Made by a program: the position numbers and the translations under genes. From the NCBI GenBank assembly GCA_001939145.1, contig LSRX01000507.1, forward strand, positions 216,209 through 280,208: DNA of 64,000 nucleotides. The letters run 5' to 3'. The notes under the pieces were generated by a model. The model had not been told where the DNA came from. It worked only from the letters and a program-made list of their open reading frames with translations, and ran no database searches. Every line of letters begins with the position of its first letter. Position 1 is the first letter of the stretch. The DNA comes from Symbiodinium microadriaticum (Eukaryota; Sar; Dinophyceae; Suessiales; Symbiodiniaceae). Of the stretch, positions 39,191-51,128 are shown in pieces.

Positions 39191-40079
39191 TATGTATGCA
39201 CCTAAGCGTATACACACCCCTCTAAAACCCAGAAGGCTACATCCAGCTTCAAACTTCGAGATCCTGACCCCGCAACCCCCTGCTTGCCTGAAATCAAAAT
39301 CCTCACACGTATAGCAACCCTCATAGAAACCCTGACAGGAACGGTTGAAAAGCCAAGCCACAGCCACACAGATGGCCGCAAGACCTCTGCACATCGAGGT
39401 TGTCGCAGGCAGAGGACGCCAGGTCTGAGCACGGGAGTCCTTGCGCAGGGGTTTTAGGGTTGTGGGGCTTAGGGGCTTTGCGATTGAGGGTTTCAGGGTT
39501 TAGGGGTTCTTGGGTAAGGGTTTAAGACTAAAGACTTGCAGTGATTAGGGCTTCGTGAGTTTAGGGTTGTCGACTATAATTTCAAGGCTTTGCGGTAAGA
39601 TTGAGCGGGGATGGCTTCCCACGGCTGCCAGCATCGGTACTCTGCTGAAAAAGCCGGGCCCGTAGAGATCTAGCAGGCGATACACAACAGAAAATAGTAG
39701 AAAGCCCAGACACGGGCCTCTGTGAGGCTGTAGGGCCACTGCACGGTACTGCCACTGCCGCAAACGAATGGAAGTAAGGTAAATTTCATGTCAATTCAAG
39801 GTGCTGCTTATCAGCAGTTCCACAGATCAAGCCGGAAAGGCACGTCGGGTTTCATAGCCTGAGGAGGTAAAGTTCAGGCTCTGACCTTCTTTCGGAATGT
39901 CTGGCGTTTCCGCACTCGTGGACAGGGGGCTCGGCTCGGAGGATCGATCTCGGTGTGATGACTAGGGAAAGATGAGAGCATGCATGGACATGCTTTGTGT
40001 ATGACACACAACCTACTTACATGAACTGAGCCTCAGGATCACGATACTTACAAAACACAACAACGAAGTCGTGCTACGC

Positions 40080-40310
40080 AGCCTTCCAAATCGGTCGAGA
40101 CGGAAGAGAGCGAGACCAACAAAGCCGTGGCTCCGCTTGCGACGTCCAGGAAGCCGGCATCGTCGCGGCAGCCGAGCCATATGGCAGCCAATGCTCCCTG
40201 GGCCTCGGTCCAGAAGTACGACAAACAGTCATCGCGTTGCGCTGTACGAATTACAACCGCAGCGGCTGAAGCCGCACCAGCGGTAGCAGCAGCATTTTGT
40301 GACAACGTAA
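40080..40310. CDS. Candidate exon, strand undecided
   Basis: Open on both strands. Minus strand reads AAVVIRTAQRDDCLSYFWTE then AQGALAAIWLGCRDDAGFLD, like a folded protein. Plus strand reads KPASSRQPSHMAANAPWASV then QKYDKQSSRCAVRITTAAA, like a disordered one. A real exon is likely, but which strand is not clear. Confidence 0.35.
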
Positions 40311-41212
40311 AGGGTGAAAAATCACATCAAGTCAATGATCGTCCAAGGTTTGTTGGATTGCGCTTGGAGCAAGGGTCGAGCTATGTCGAGCTTGCGTTAA
40401 ACTTGAGCTCAAACTGAAGAGAGGCGACGCTGTAAGGTTCAAGGTATTTGTGCTAAGCTTTACCCAGACCACAAACCCCAGTGCAACCCGACATAAACCC
40501 AAACCGCAAGCCGAATCTGTGCCTTTGCTTTGTAAGCTTGGCTACCCCGACAGGATTGAAATGACAAAGCTACATTACGCTCCAACCCCTGTGACCTGCA
40601 AGGGCAGTCCGAGATGCGGACTGAAACTTAGGGTGATTCTTGGGTGGTCGGATTACGGGTGCTAGTAGGTCAATACTAGGCTTTGAGAAACCGAAACCCT
40701 TTCCGGTAGTTGGGCTTCTACAGCTAGGTCTTTTCATTGGGGCTATGGCTTAGGATCTTGGGGTGCAGGGCCGAGGAACTGTGAATTTGAGCTTGGCTGC
40801 TGTGGCTCTGCGGGATCAGGGGCTAAAGGTTACGGCTACGGTCTGGGCGTTTCATTGATGACGGGAATTTGAGGTCAGTTAAGTCTCAGAGTTGAATGAG
40901 CATCTACGAGCTAGGATCTTGGTTTGACGTTTTGGGAGTCCAGCCGAGAACCTAAACCCGAAACTTTCAACTGAACTCTTGACGTGAGACGGAGTGCAGG
41001 GTCTAGGGCCTTCAAGGTTTAAAGGGTAAATATGTCGGTCCCAGACACCGAGTAATCTGTGGCGATGAACTCGTCACCTTCCGTAGCATTGCTTTCGTAG
41101 AGCCGCGCTTGCCCTTGGCCTCGCACATTGGACGAATGCGACTGTGTGCTGCAGAAGTGCGATAAGAAATCGTCGTGTACCATTCCGCAGTCTCGCTCTG
41201 TCGCTGTTTGTG

Positions 41213-41218
<6 letters not shown>

Positions 41219-41250
<32 letters not shown>

Positions 41251-41275
41251 GTCGCTCTGTCTCCCGCTCTGTCTC
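41219..41275. repeat. CT/CTGT microsatellite
   Basis: (CT)n passing into TGTCTCC-type units, followed by GTAC/ATAC words to 41390. Confidence 0.88.
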
Positions 41276-41584
41276 TCCATGTACATGTATATATCTATGC
41301 ACGCATGTGTTTATACGTACATGTACCATACATATACATATATTGTGTGAATACGTATACATGTGTTTCATGTACACACATGTCTGTACTTCCAGTTGTG
41401 GTGGCACTTGACTAATAACTATATACGGCCAATCTACCGAAGTAGGCTTGAGGAATCCGGGTTGATCCTTAGTCTCAACGTAAACTGATACAAACATCCT
41501 GAAAGCAAGGCAATGAGCTTCAGGGTTCTACTTGGTGGTCGCCCTAAGTCGCGGCAGTCCGTCAAAAGTCGTTGCAATACTACG

Positions 41585-42625
41585 TTTCCGCATGGTGACG
41601 CTCGAACCGGCGAAAGTCATAGCACATGCCCAAAAGTCACAGCACAAGTAGCCAATCCCCATGTAGACGCGCGATTTGACATGGCATCGCAGCAGAAGGA
41701 AAACTGTTCGATTCGATGGAAATGATGCGACTGTGCTGGGAATATGCACAGTCTACACCCGAGATCCATGTCCAAAACACATGTGGCATCCGGCCATTCC
41801 CCATGTAGACGCTCGATTTCACCAGCGTGCCCGGGAGACATACATCAGTCAAATCAGTGGCATCATAACACATGAAAACCGGCCAATCCCCATGCAAACG
41901 CTCGATTCACAAGCGAGTGCACAAGACACACATCAGTGGCATCACAGCACGTCCATGCCAGCCATTCCCCATGTAGACGCGCCATTTTAGAAGCGCCCGC
42001 GAGAGACAAACATCAGTGGCATCACGGCATAACATGAAAGTCCATTAACACCATTCCCCCATGTGGACGCTCGATTTCACAGGCAAGTGCGGAAGGTAAA
42101 CACCGAAGTCATAACAAAAACCGTGGGCGAGCCTTCCCCCCTTAGAACCACGCGTTACGACTCATTTTCGGAAGTCATAACAAAATCGCTTCCCCCCCGG
42201 TCAGCCGCGGGATTTTCTGGGCGCCGATCAAGCTGACCTACCCAACTAGACGCTCGATTGCACGTGGAACCATCCGATCGTTCACAAAGAGAAGTGATTG
42301 TTAGAAATCGGGTTCCCGAGTGTGGACGCTCATCGATGCGTAATTCCACCCAACGATGCGAGATAAAGCGACCACTTGTAAGTCAACCGCTTGTAGCTCG
42401 AGAAACACGTCGGTGAGTCAACCACTCGAGACACAGATCAGCACAACACATCAAAAGCAGCCAGTCCCCATGTGCCAGTCCCATGTAGACACTCGATTCC
42501 CAATGGAACGATCGGCTAGCACGAAAATACGAAACCCCAGTGTGACGCTGCACAAACAAGCATGCACGATGTTGTCAAAGTGGTCGGTTATAGGGGTTGG
42601 TAATACGTTTCCGCAAGGTGACGCG
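41585..42625. repeat. Diverged tandem repeat, unit about 80 bases
   Basis: A core CCCCATGTAGACGCTCGATT recurs with changes at about 41658, 41808, 41888, 41967, 42058, 42244, 42318 and 42480, with weaker copies at 41590 and 42605. The best units are spaced 80, 79 and 91 bases. A second shared block, AGACAAACATCAGTGGCATC, lies between cores at about 41918-41945 and 42004-42028. No direct repeat is identical between units and spacers are partly conserved, so it is not a CRISPR array. No convincing protein in any frame. Confidence 0.75.
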
Positions 42626-43487
42626 GGATTGCTACGACTTTTGGCGGTGCGCAACGACTTAGGGCCAGCACCTAGTAGCACAAGTGGGTCTCAACAAAAG
42701 GTTCCAGGCGCACATTCAGTACATGTACTCAATCGTCCATAGTATGTATGTGGAAACCAGGGTGCAAATGGCGAGCTGACAGCGATCATCGGTTGCAGAC
42801 TGGACAAACTACTTGTCCATAACGCTACAAACCATGAACCTGTGGGGACTCTGCTCAGTGTGTTTATCACTCAATGTCTAGAAACTTACCTGCGAATGCT
42901 CCGGGCTTTCGAAGCCGGGTCAGTGAACTCTAAGTCCTAAGACACAAACCTGAAGCCCACACATTCCTAAAGTACATCTAGACTAAATCTGCGACTAGTG
43001 TGGCCGAGCCAAGCCGAGATCTGGCCTGCCGCGCCAAAGATCAGCACCTCTGACTTAGGGATCGCTCTTTCGAGCATCGAGGTGGTTGGTGAAGGTTTGG
43101 GTGTGCCTTGGGTGCAGGGCTCAAACGGGGCTTAGGCTTCAAGGTGAGGGGTGTAGAGGGTTATTTTAGGGGTTTGGGGTTGAGGGCCGCGCGCCCGCCT
43201 CATTTCAAACCGCACAACATGAAACCAAGTCCTCAAACCTGCACAACCGGGACCGCCTGAACCCCACTCCGCCAATGCAAACCCCTGATTCATGAACCGC
43301 CCTATCTCAATACCTGGGATCCGCGCATAGGCGCACAAAGAAAGGGTTGCGAAATCAGTTGTCTACGACGCTAACCTCAAATAAACAAGTTGTCTGGATA
43401 GTCTGCATTCAATTTTGAGGTCCTTCGCAACTCCCAACCTCCTGATCTAAGGCTTGTTGAGGAGGAACAAAAACAAAGGACCAAAAC

Positions 43488-43760
43488 ACACACACACACA
43501 CACACTCAACACACTCACACACACACACACAATCCATCAATATATTTGTGTGTATTAATTATATATGTATGTCCATCCATCCATCCATCCAGCCAGCCAT
43601 CCATCCATCCATCCACCATCCGCGCATGAATGAATGCATGCATGCGTGTGTATACATATGTATATGGTATGTATGTGTGTGTGTGTATGTGTGTGTGTAT
43701 GTATGTATGTATGTATGTATGTATGTATGTATGTATGTACGTATGTATGCATGTATGCAT
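43488..43760. repeat. CA, CATC and GTAT compound microsatellite
   Basis: (CA)n at 43488-43531, (CATC)n at 43573-43617, GT/GTAT units from about 43670 to 43760. GCAT-type words continue to 43900. Confidence 0.92.
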
Positions 43761-44402
43761 GTTTTGCAATGCAGTGTGATGCAGGGCAATGCGAGGCGAT
43801 GGAATAGATAGAATGGACTGGAATGTATGCATGTAACATGTATGTATGCACGTATGTCCGCCTGCATGCATGCATGCTGCATGCATGTCTGCAAGCATGC
43901 ATGCAAGTATGCAGTACGTGTGCATATGCAGACTGCACACATATGTACACCGACTGACGAACCTGCGTTAAGCCCCTGTATTGCCTTTCATGTACCCTAT
44001 ACCGAGGATGTACACTGATACTGGACATGCGATACACTACAGTAGTCTCGCAAAGGCCAACTCACAATCCTGAACCTCAAGCCGACTCAGGCCCTGTTAA
44101 GGACCATCAACTTCCCACGTGCGCCTGAGACTGCCAGAGGAAGGGTTCCAGGTGGGTCGCCCCGAAGGGCAGGCGCTGGACCTCCTGCAGATGGGCTGCG
44201 GAAGTTGGCACTCCTTTGATGGCTTTGGCGCTTACTGGTTCTCAAAACGCGCGATTGTCATTGCTAGAACCATCAATAGCGCTGGTGATGGGCACCAGAG
44301 GCAGTCGGGCAGTGATGGTGCAGCAGCCGAAGCATCATCAGTGGTTGCAGGTAGCCGGGCATAGTGGTAGAGCGGCCGTAGTGGTAGCAGCAGGAGTATG
44401 TA

Positions 44403-44453
44403 GGCGCAGTGGTAGTATTGGTAGTAGTCGTCGTCGTCGTTGTAGTAGGAGTA

Positions 44454-44523
<70 letters not shown>
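44403..44523. repeat. (TAG)n microsatellite, left of LINE fragment
   Basis: GTAGTAGTA triplets, pure from about 44456 to 44522, interrupted before. Confidence 0.93.
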
Positions 44524-44639
44524 GAGGGGCCCTTCGAGCCACGTAAGCTTCTGCGCTTGGGGCGGGGTTTGTTGGGCCAAGCCCCAGCGGGTTCAGTGGG
44601 TGCAGGCTGGGCAGAGCCCCCGGGGGTTTTGTCCTCCTC

Positions 44640-44860
44640 TGTTGGAACATACTCCGAAGCTGACGATATACAGTACCAGCCAGCCGTAGAAAACTCCGCG
44701 GAGGCCTGCCAGTGTGTTTCCTGCAAAACAAAAACGTCACAGACTTGCTTGGCCTCGGTCTGTAGCCAAGACTTGATCTCGGCCCACTGCTGCTGACCCA
44801 AGTGCCCGGCATTCCAAGAGAGAACTTTAAGCTCTCTGTTGGCTAGGCCAACCAACCGTC
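44640..44860 (-). pseudogene. LINE endonuclease (EEP) fragment
   Basis: Minus strand reads ELKVLSWNAGHLGQQQWAEI, KSWLQTEAKQVCDVFVLQET, HWQASAEFSTAGWYCISSAS. This matches the start of the apurinic-endonuclease-like domain of non-LTR retrotransposons: the WNAGHL strand with the conserved Asn, and the LQETHW strand with the catalytic Glu. Only the first 70 or so residues of a domain of over 200 are present; no reverse transcriptase follows. Downstream the frame enters a Pro-rich section and then a (TAG)n tract. Another (TAG)n tract begins about 75 bases upstream. A truncated, dead copy. Confidence 0.75.
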
Positions 44861-44936
44861 CGGTTGGTCGGCCGGAGCTCCGACCTGGATATCGCGGGGG
44901 GCAATTGCCCGACCTTCGCACCTGAACTGGTGTCAN

Positions 44937-45011
<75 letters not shown>

Positions 45012-45090
45012 TGGAGGTAGTGGTAGTAGTAGTAGTAGTAGTAGTAGTTGTTGTTGTTGTTGTTGTGGTTGTGGTTGTTGTTGTTGTACT
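44937..45090. repeat. (TAG)n/(TTG)n microsatellite, right of LINE fragment
   Basis: TAG triplets with GTGGTAG interruptions, turning into TTG triplets at 45046-45090. One undetermined base at 44936 directly precedes it. Confidence 0.93.
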
Positions 45091-47103
45091 ACTTGACGTC
45101 AGGGCGGTTGTAGTAGCAGTCAAGTCGTTGTCGAGGTACCAGCAGCAGCAGCAGCAGCATTACCGAGTCGAAGTTGCACGAACCTTAAACTTAAACTGGG
45201 ATTCCCAAATCAAACCATCCTCGAACTGGGATCCGTTCCACCGGAAGATGGTCGGAAGTTCCGGAAAATCCGTTGAGTTCGCCTGGGCACGGCTTCGAGG
45301 AAGAGGTGTGCAGGCTAGCAATACGAGGCATTCATGCGGTTCATAGTGGCTGTGAATATCAGGTTCTTTACATTCAGTGATCCGATTGGGGGCCCCTTGT
45401 ACTGCGAATCTAATTGGTGTTCATACTAGCTTCTCCGAGTCTGTGAATAAACTCTCAATCAAGGATCTACGGCTTGGGTTTACATGGGGAGTAAGGAGTA
45501 CTGATCTCTTTGCTGATGTGGGTCGGCCTTGTAAACGCCGCACTTTAAACAACAAGGCCTGAGAGTTTAGGACTATAAGGGTCTAAGGGCCAGTACCTGG
45601 GTAGATTGCATGGAGCGTACCGGGCTTGTCCTAGTCTCCTTGCGGCTGAAATACGAGATGTTCCTGCAACAATAGGGCTCATTCTGAACTGCGAGCCCTG
45701 AGCCTTAAACCTCGACAAACCGCAAACTCAAAATCCTAAATCCTGAGCCTCGAACCCGAAGCCCCAACTCCCCTCAATCCCTAACGTAGCCCTAAGCCCC
45801 AAAACCTCTAAGGCCCCCAGCCAAAAACCGAAGAGTCCCTACAAACGCATACCCCCAAAGAGCCAAATACGAGGAACCTGCCTTCAACTCTAGAAGGTTC
45901 CCCATCATATGCTGAAGGGTCCCCAACCGAAAAAAAAAACACAACAACCCTGTAAGACCCCTAGAGACAAACAAGCTGAAGTGGTTGAGAAAGCTTGCGG
46001 GTGCTCTCGGGGTGGCAGCCCTCGGCCTGGCCTCCGCGTCGCAGGGAGGGCCGGCGGCACCGAAACCGGGCATTCCAGGAGCGAAGAGGAAGCGTCGGGA
46101 ACCCTGCGCGGGTTTCATGTGGCCTTCTAGGATTTTCGAAGGCAGGTTTCGTATGTGTATAAGGGTTGAGTGCTTTTTGTTTGGGGGCGTTTGGCGTTGG
46201 GGTTGTGTTTCCGTGTTTATAAAGTTTAGGTTGTGGGGTTGAGGGTTTAGGGTATCGGTATGGGGTTTAACTAGGGTTTACGGCTGGTGGCTTGGATTTA
46301 CGGTTAGCTCGGGTATGATGAGGTTTAGAGTTCAGTGATTCTGGTCGGGATTTATGGAGTTTGAGATTGTGGTTAATGTTGGGGGCTTTGAGAATTAAGG
46401 TCTATCGAGTGTCGAGTTTCGGATTCGCGAAGCTTGGAGTGGGCCATGGGGGGAAATCGCCCTGTGGCAAAACAAAAGCTCGCTTAACTGCCACAAAGCA
46501 CCGCAGCGTGTACTGTTCATCACGGGATCTGCGTGACCATTCTACAAAGTCGCATTTATAGAACAAGGTTGCACGGTATTGTGTACGTTATGCCGCACCC
46601 TCGTCATGCGGAGCAACCCGTCCTCCGGCAACATGAGCACTTTCCTTGGCTTCTTGGACCGCAACATTTCGGCTTCAGGCTCTGCATGCTGGCGTGGAGT
46701 TTTGCTTACAAAAGAAGACGAAACGCGAGCCATTGCTCCCTCTGCAACTCTAACCGCTGGTGTACAGGACTCTAGCAGAGTCTAGAACAATTCGTGGTAT
46801 CAAATTAGAGCAGTGTGCCACGTCTCTCCGGCCCAGGGTCACCCACCCCCTCAAAGATTACAAAAACACATAGACAGAACATCAACACTACTATCACACG
46901 GACCTGGAAGTGCCTGAGCCCTGAACGCCAACAGTCCAAAGCCCTCTGACCCCAAGCCCAAACGCCTGAACCCCTGTGCGAAGAGAACCCTCAAGCAAGA
47001 AACCCTAATCCCCTGTACAATTTTCACCTCCTCAGACTCTATGGCAAAGTATCTTACAAACATCAGTACTGCGAAGTTTCCTTAATTCGGATCACTACTG
47101 TTC

Positions 47104-47253
47104 TCATCGTTGCGAATAATGGTCGATGTCAAACCATGTCTCACGAACATCAGGCCCCAGCGTCAAAGGACCTGGTAGCTCCGCCAAAGGGAGCTCCTGG
47201 AGGATCGCAGCTTCGAAGCTTTGGTCCGTGGCGTTTGGAGCCAGAGCCAAAAC
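47104..47253 (-). CDS. Probable last exon of an unknown gene
   Basis: After TTCTCAG the frame reads VLALAPNATDQSFEAAILQE then LPLAELPGPLTLGPDVRETW and FDIDHYSQR before a stop; exactly 50 codons with the stop. Acceptor AG|G matches the actin rule. Composition is strongly protein-like. Family unknown. It may end the gene represented by other minus-strand exons up to 55.4 kb. Confidence 0.5.
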   Translation of the reverse strand, partial: VLALAPNATDQSFEAAILQELPLAELPGPLTLGPDVRETWFDIDHYSQR

Positions 47254-47814
47254 CTGAGAAGAGACATTGCTGGGCCTATAGTTACAAAAAAAGGCCTTAA
47301 CAGCTTCATGCATTATCACGCTCAAACCGGATTCGAAGGGTTCAAGGTGTAGGGTTTATCAGAATCACCTGGATATCTTCCTGTGGCGATATGAAAGGCT
47401 TGAGGGCAAATGGTCTTAGGTCTAGATAATGTCAGTCACGGCCAGTTCAATGGGTATTTGGTCATTTACATATCTCCGAAATTAAGAATATAACGCGTGA
47501 ACAATGAATAAATAATTGAGTTAAACCCCCCTTATGCCAACAAGGGCAAACCCAAAATTTCTAGTGGCCTTTCTAGTCATAACCATGCTTCGGTACCTTC
47601 TATGTTGTTGAATCCACGCTGTCATCCTTGTTCGTGGCTTGTGGCTGGGCGAGAAACTTAGCTGAAAAACATCCGAGCGCCCAAGAAGCGCAGCCCATGG
47701 ATCCTAAAACCCTACCCGGGAACCCTAGGGCCCTAAACCCTGAGGCCCAGAAACACCAACCATCAACCCTATAACCCCACAATTAAGCTAACGCGCTAAC
47801 CCTCAGGTGAGGCC

Positions 47815-47928
47815 CCGACGGGAGAGCACAGGGAGGTACCCCTCAAAGACGAGGTGACCACGAGCAACGTCTGGCCGAGGTAGACGGGCAAGGCCTCCGT
47901 TGACAATGGCTGTAATCATCTTAGCTGC
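47815..47928 (-). CDS. Probable internal exon of an unknown gene
   Basis: After CTGAAG the frame reads AAKMITAIVNGGLARLPRPD then VARGHLVFEGYLPVLSRR, with a possible GC donor. Protein-like. Phase does not fit directly to the exon at 47104-47253, so either the donor differs or an exon lies between. Confidence 0.45.
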
Positions 47929-48601
47929 CTTCAGGTCTTTAGGCTTTACAGTAAGGCATCCGGCGTTAGGACTTCTTGGGTTTAGGGCTAAGTTGTCCTT
48001 ATACTGATGATTGCAACAACAAAAACATGTAACCAACAACAGGTCCTTCTTACTTCTTGCTTCGGTGGGCTGATAAGGGCGATTCTTAAGTGTAGGGGCG
48101 CCGTATAAGCCGATTCAGGACCGTACTAGTTAAGGTTCTGTGCAAGTCCCTTCGTCTCTGAAGTTCCAGTCAGGCTGTGGCTCTTTGGGAGCACCGGGAA
48201 TATCCACTCTGAGTGCACCCCCTGACTGTCCCTTGTAGCTCCGGTTGCGGGTGTTGGTTGCGGGGCTTGTCCAGCTTTACAAGCACAAATCTGCATTCAA
48301 CTACCGTAGCCTACTTACTCCTATGTAAACCGGCTCCCTAGAGGTATAAACGACCCTTAAGATCGAAATCTGTAGAACCCTTGCTAGCTACTTAAAGAAC
48401 CCTTCAACGCCTTAAACCCCAGCTCCACCAAAGTGAACGCGAGTGGTGTTCTTGCCCTCACAATGATTATTGCCCTCGTAGAATCACAGAGGCAGTAGTT
48501 AGTCCAATAAGAAAAAAGAAGGGTTTGCTATTGCCCTTAACAGCAGTTGCTGTGACTATCACGATCCCAGCGTCCCCCAGGCAAGCCCCTTAACATACTA
48601 C

Positions 48602-48700
48602 CCATCGCCATGGAAATGCGTCCACTGTTGCCCGCGGCCTCTAACGCGAGCACCTCGAAGTCTTGGACTTCCTTTGGCCGGAGCAGCTCCTCGTCTTCTC
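48602..48700 (-). CDS. Probable internal exon of an unknown gene
   Basis: After ATGCAG the frame reads EDEELLRPKEVQDFEVLALE then AAGNSGRISMAM and meets a GT donor. The first two bases complete a split codon; the upstream exon at 50862-50970 leaves one base, so the phases agree (giving Gly). Confidence 0.45.
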
Positions 48701-49685
48701 CTGCATAGCGCTTAGGGAATAGGGTCGGGCGTAGGAGTTTGAGTTTTAGGGCTAAGGTTTGTATAGAGATCTTAATAAGGTACTACAGGACGTTGCTACA
48801 TAGGGGTTTAAAGGGTTTAGGTCTAGGTAAAGCCTGGTAGCGATTTGTCAGTATTGTAGAGGGTTCAAAGCCGGCTTTAAGGAAGGCGTAATATGGCGTT
48901 AAAGGGCCTTGAAGAGGGTTGCAACCGGGCTTTGAAAGAGCTCAATTGTTGCTTCCGTCTTTATAGCGGCTGAAAAGGGTGTATAAGTACATGTACCGTT
49001 GCCGGTGTTTAGAAAGGTGAAGGATGTACGGATTAAGAACTTTAGAGTTTGGGGTTTGAGGGCTTAGCGATTGAAGGAAAGTCAGCAGCAGCTTTGTCCA
49101 GCGTGGACTGTGGACCACATCAGACTGGCGAGTATAATAAGAGGATTTATAAGAATACGTAGCAGCTACTGCTTGTGTGCACATGTGGAGTTCTGAATGA
49201 TACATGGCCCTCCCTAGATCGTCTCCGAATGTTACGTCCGTTGAAGACGGGCAGTATATATAGTAATATTCAATCAGGGTCTACCTGATGAAACCCAACA
49301 GCTTGAACAGTCAGGTCACCATGGCGCTCCAAGCGGTACAGCTCCAGTCTGCTGGCAGCCCGGCTTTCCTGCCCAACTCGAAACCCTGAACCCCAAAAGC
49401 GGTGCTGGCCGGTTCATTTGGAGGACAGCTCCAGGGTGAGTTTTCAATTAGAACCACGGGCTCTTAAACTGCATATGCAAGTATTGTGGGATCTATGGCA
49501 GGCTTTTCAAGCTTTCTTCTGTTTGCTACACTTTGCATTCCGGGTTTCGAGATTAGTGTTGGTAGTCTCGAGCACGAATGAAAGGCATTCCCGTTGTAGC
49601 ACATGAAGGTCGTGCGGTTAGCCGCATGTTTCCCTCATTCTGATAGGAAGTATATTTAAAGGACCGGAGCAAAGGAGTTTAGAGA

Positions 49686-49737
49686 AGCCTCCTAAACCCT
49701 AAACCCCCAAGCGCTAAAGCCCCTAAACCCTAAACCG
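49686..49737. repeat. CCCTAAA telomere-like array
   Basis: Four to five CCCTAAA units with CCCCCAAGCG interruption. Confidence 0.7.
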
Positions 49738-50861
49738 TGTCGGAGCCTGATCCGCTACGCTGAGGAGGAGGTAGCTGCCAGCGGCACCAGAGAAGGAGCT
49801 CCAAGCATGAGGTCCTGTTGCGTGAGAGGTTTAGGATTGAAGGTTTGGCGGTTTGGGGCGTTTTTGGAGACTGGTTCACCATATGCATGTGGGTTTAGAG
49901 CCGAAGATCTCCTTTTAGAGTTTGGAGTTCCGAAATCCTTGCTAGAATTTGGAATTCCGAGAAATGCTTGCGCCCTCCAGGTCTCCAGAGTCCAGAAGGT
50001 CCCGGGGGGGGGGGGAGGCCAAAACAAAGTATTGGCTGACCTCCCGCGCTAATTGTTGCTTTTTGCCACCCCCTCTCATCGATCTCCAGGCCTCCATGCC
50101 TGGAGCCACATACCAAGGGCTTACCCTTCGTCCTCGGCCCCTGGACCTCTTTTGAGAGTCTATTGCTGCTGCATCTAGAAGGTTGCTCGATATGCCAGAC
50201 AAGTCTTAAGTCATTCCAAAGCGAGAAGGGCGGAAATTTTACGTGACAATACACAAGACCGCGTGAACCCTTGTGTGCATGTAGAGACTGTAGCTAAACA
50301 CTACTAGGTACGACTCCCACAAATGCACCCCGCCAGGGCGTACCACACTTTTTTTGAGGGGGGGGGGGGGGGGTCGCTTGGGTTTTCAGGGTTGCCCTTG
50401 CATTGGTCGTGATTGTACAACATGGTTTCCGTCTTCCACTGCACCAACAACAACACCGACGATGACAAGGACCGCATCTGCTGCGAGTGTGTTCTTCCGA
50501 TCATTCAAACCTCGCTTGTCGTATCAGTATTACAGCAATAAGCTGGCTGCTGCCGTTATCATCCTGAATTTGTCTTCTTGGATCGCGTCTGCTTTCTGTC
50601 CTGATCATTTCTGATCCAATACTTCCTGCTTTCACTGAGAAGCTACGATGTCTTGGCCCACAGCAGCATTTACACGCCTAGCGAGTCCACCGTTCGGAAA
50701 CATAAGCTGGAATCAGCTAAAACGCTCAATCTAGAAACCGCCGCGGCCTGCCCCAGCCCCCTGAAATCCTTGCCCGAACCCTAAGACCCTAACCTCGAAC
50801 TCTGAAGCGGCAGAGCGCCAGCAAACTTTTACCCTAAACACCCTTCCATCTCGAGTTCCGC

Positions 50862-50970
50862 CTGCAGCTGGAAAATCGGCAAGGGCCAGCCACAGGGGCT
50901 GACAGTCGAAGCTGCTGGTTGGCAGCAGCTCCCCATCGCTACAGTTCAGCTGCAGAAGTGGTGGAGAAAC
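50862..50970 (-). CDS. Probable exon, end of a cysteine-type module
   Basis: After GCCCAG the frame reads VSPPLLQLNCSDGELLPTSS then FDCQPLWLALADFPAA, ending before GC. The pattern LxC...G.L.P..F.C resembles the second half of the cysteine modules encoded at 53.3-55.4 kb. Leaves one base of a split codon. Confidence 0.45.
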
Positions 50971-51128
50971 CTGGGCAGGGCGAAGAGGAGGCCATGTCCA
51001 TGAGGGCGACAACCGCTGGAACTGGGGTGAGGAACCCGTGAGACTGACGGCTTCATGTACTTAAAGATGCGCCGCTTCCGAGTTCAAGGTGTTTCTTCTC
51101 CGGTAATCGCTTCCCACTAATATTAAAT

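Larger units (their letters stand above)
42800..47100. other. Repeat-rich stretch without a firm gene
   Basis: Contains tetranucleotide arrays (43488-43760), (TAG)n tracts, the LINE fragment at 44640-44860, and C-rich (45690-45830) and G-rich (46160-46270) degenerate telomere-like blocks. A plus-strand segment around 44130-44230 is open and might hide an exon. Confidence 0.45.

Noticed and set aside
41585..42625. CRISPR array
   Set aside because: Repeats are diverged, spacing varies, spacers are partly conserved, there are no cas genes and the genome is eukaryotic.
43515..44037. His/Thr/Tyr/Cys-rich frames of 120-160 codons
   Set aside because: Translation of GTAT/CATC/CA microsatellites; no stop because the period-4 repeat lacks stop words.
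44056..44360. Plus-strand gene around 44.1-44.3 kb
   Set aside because: Open in several frames and partly reads like protein, but no frame has both a good acceptor and donor; kept only as a note.
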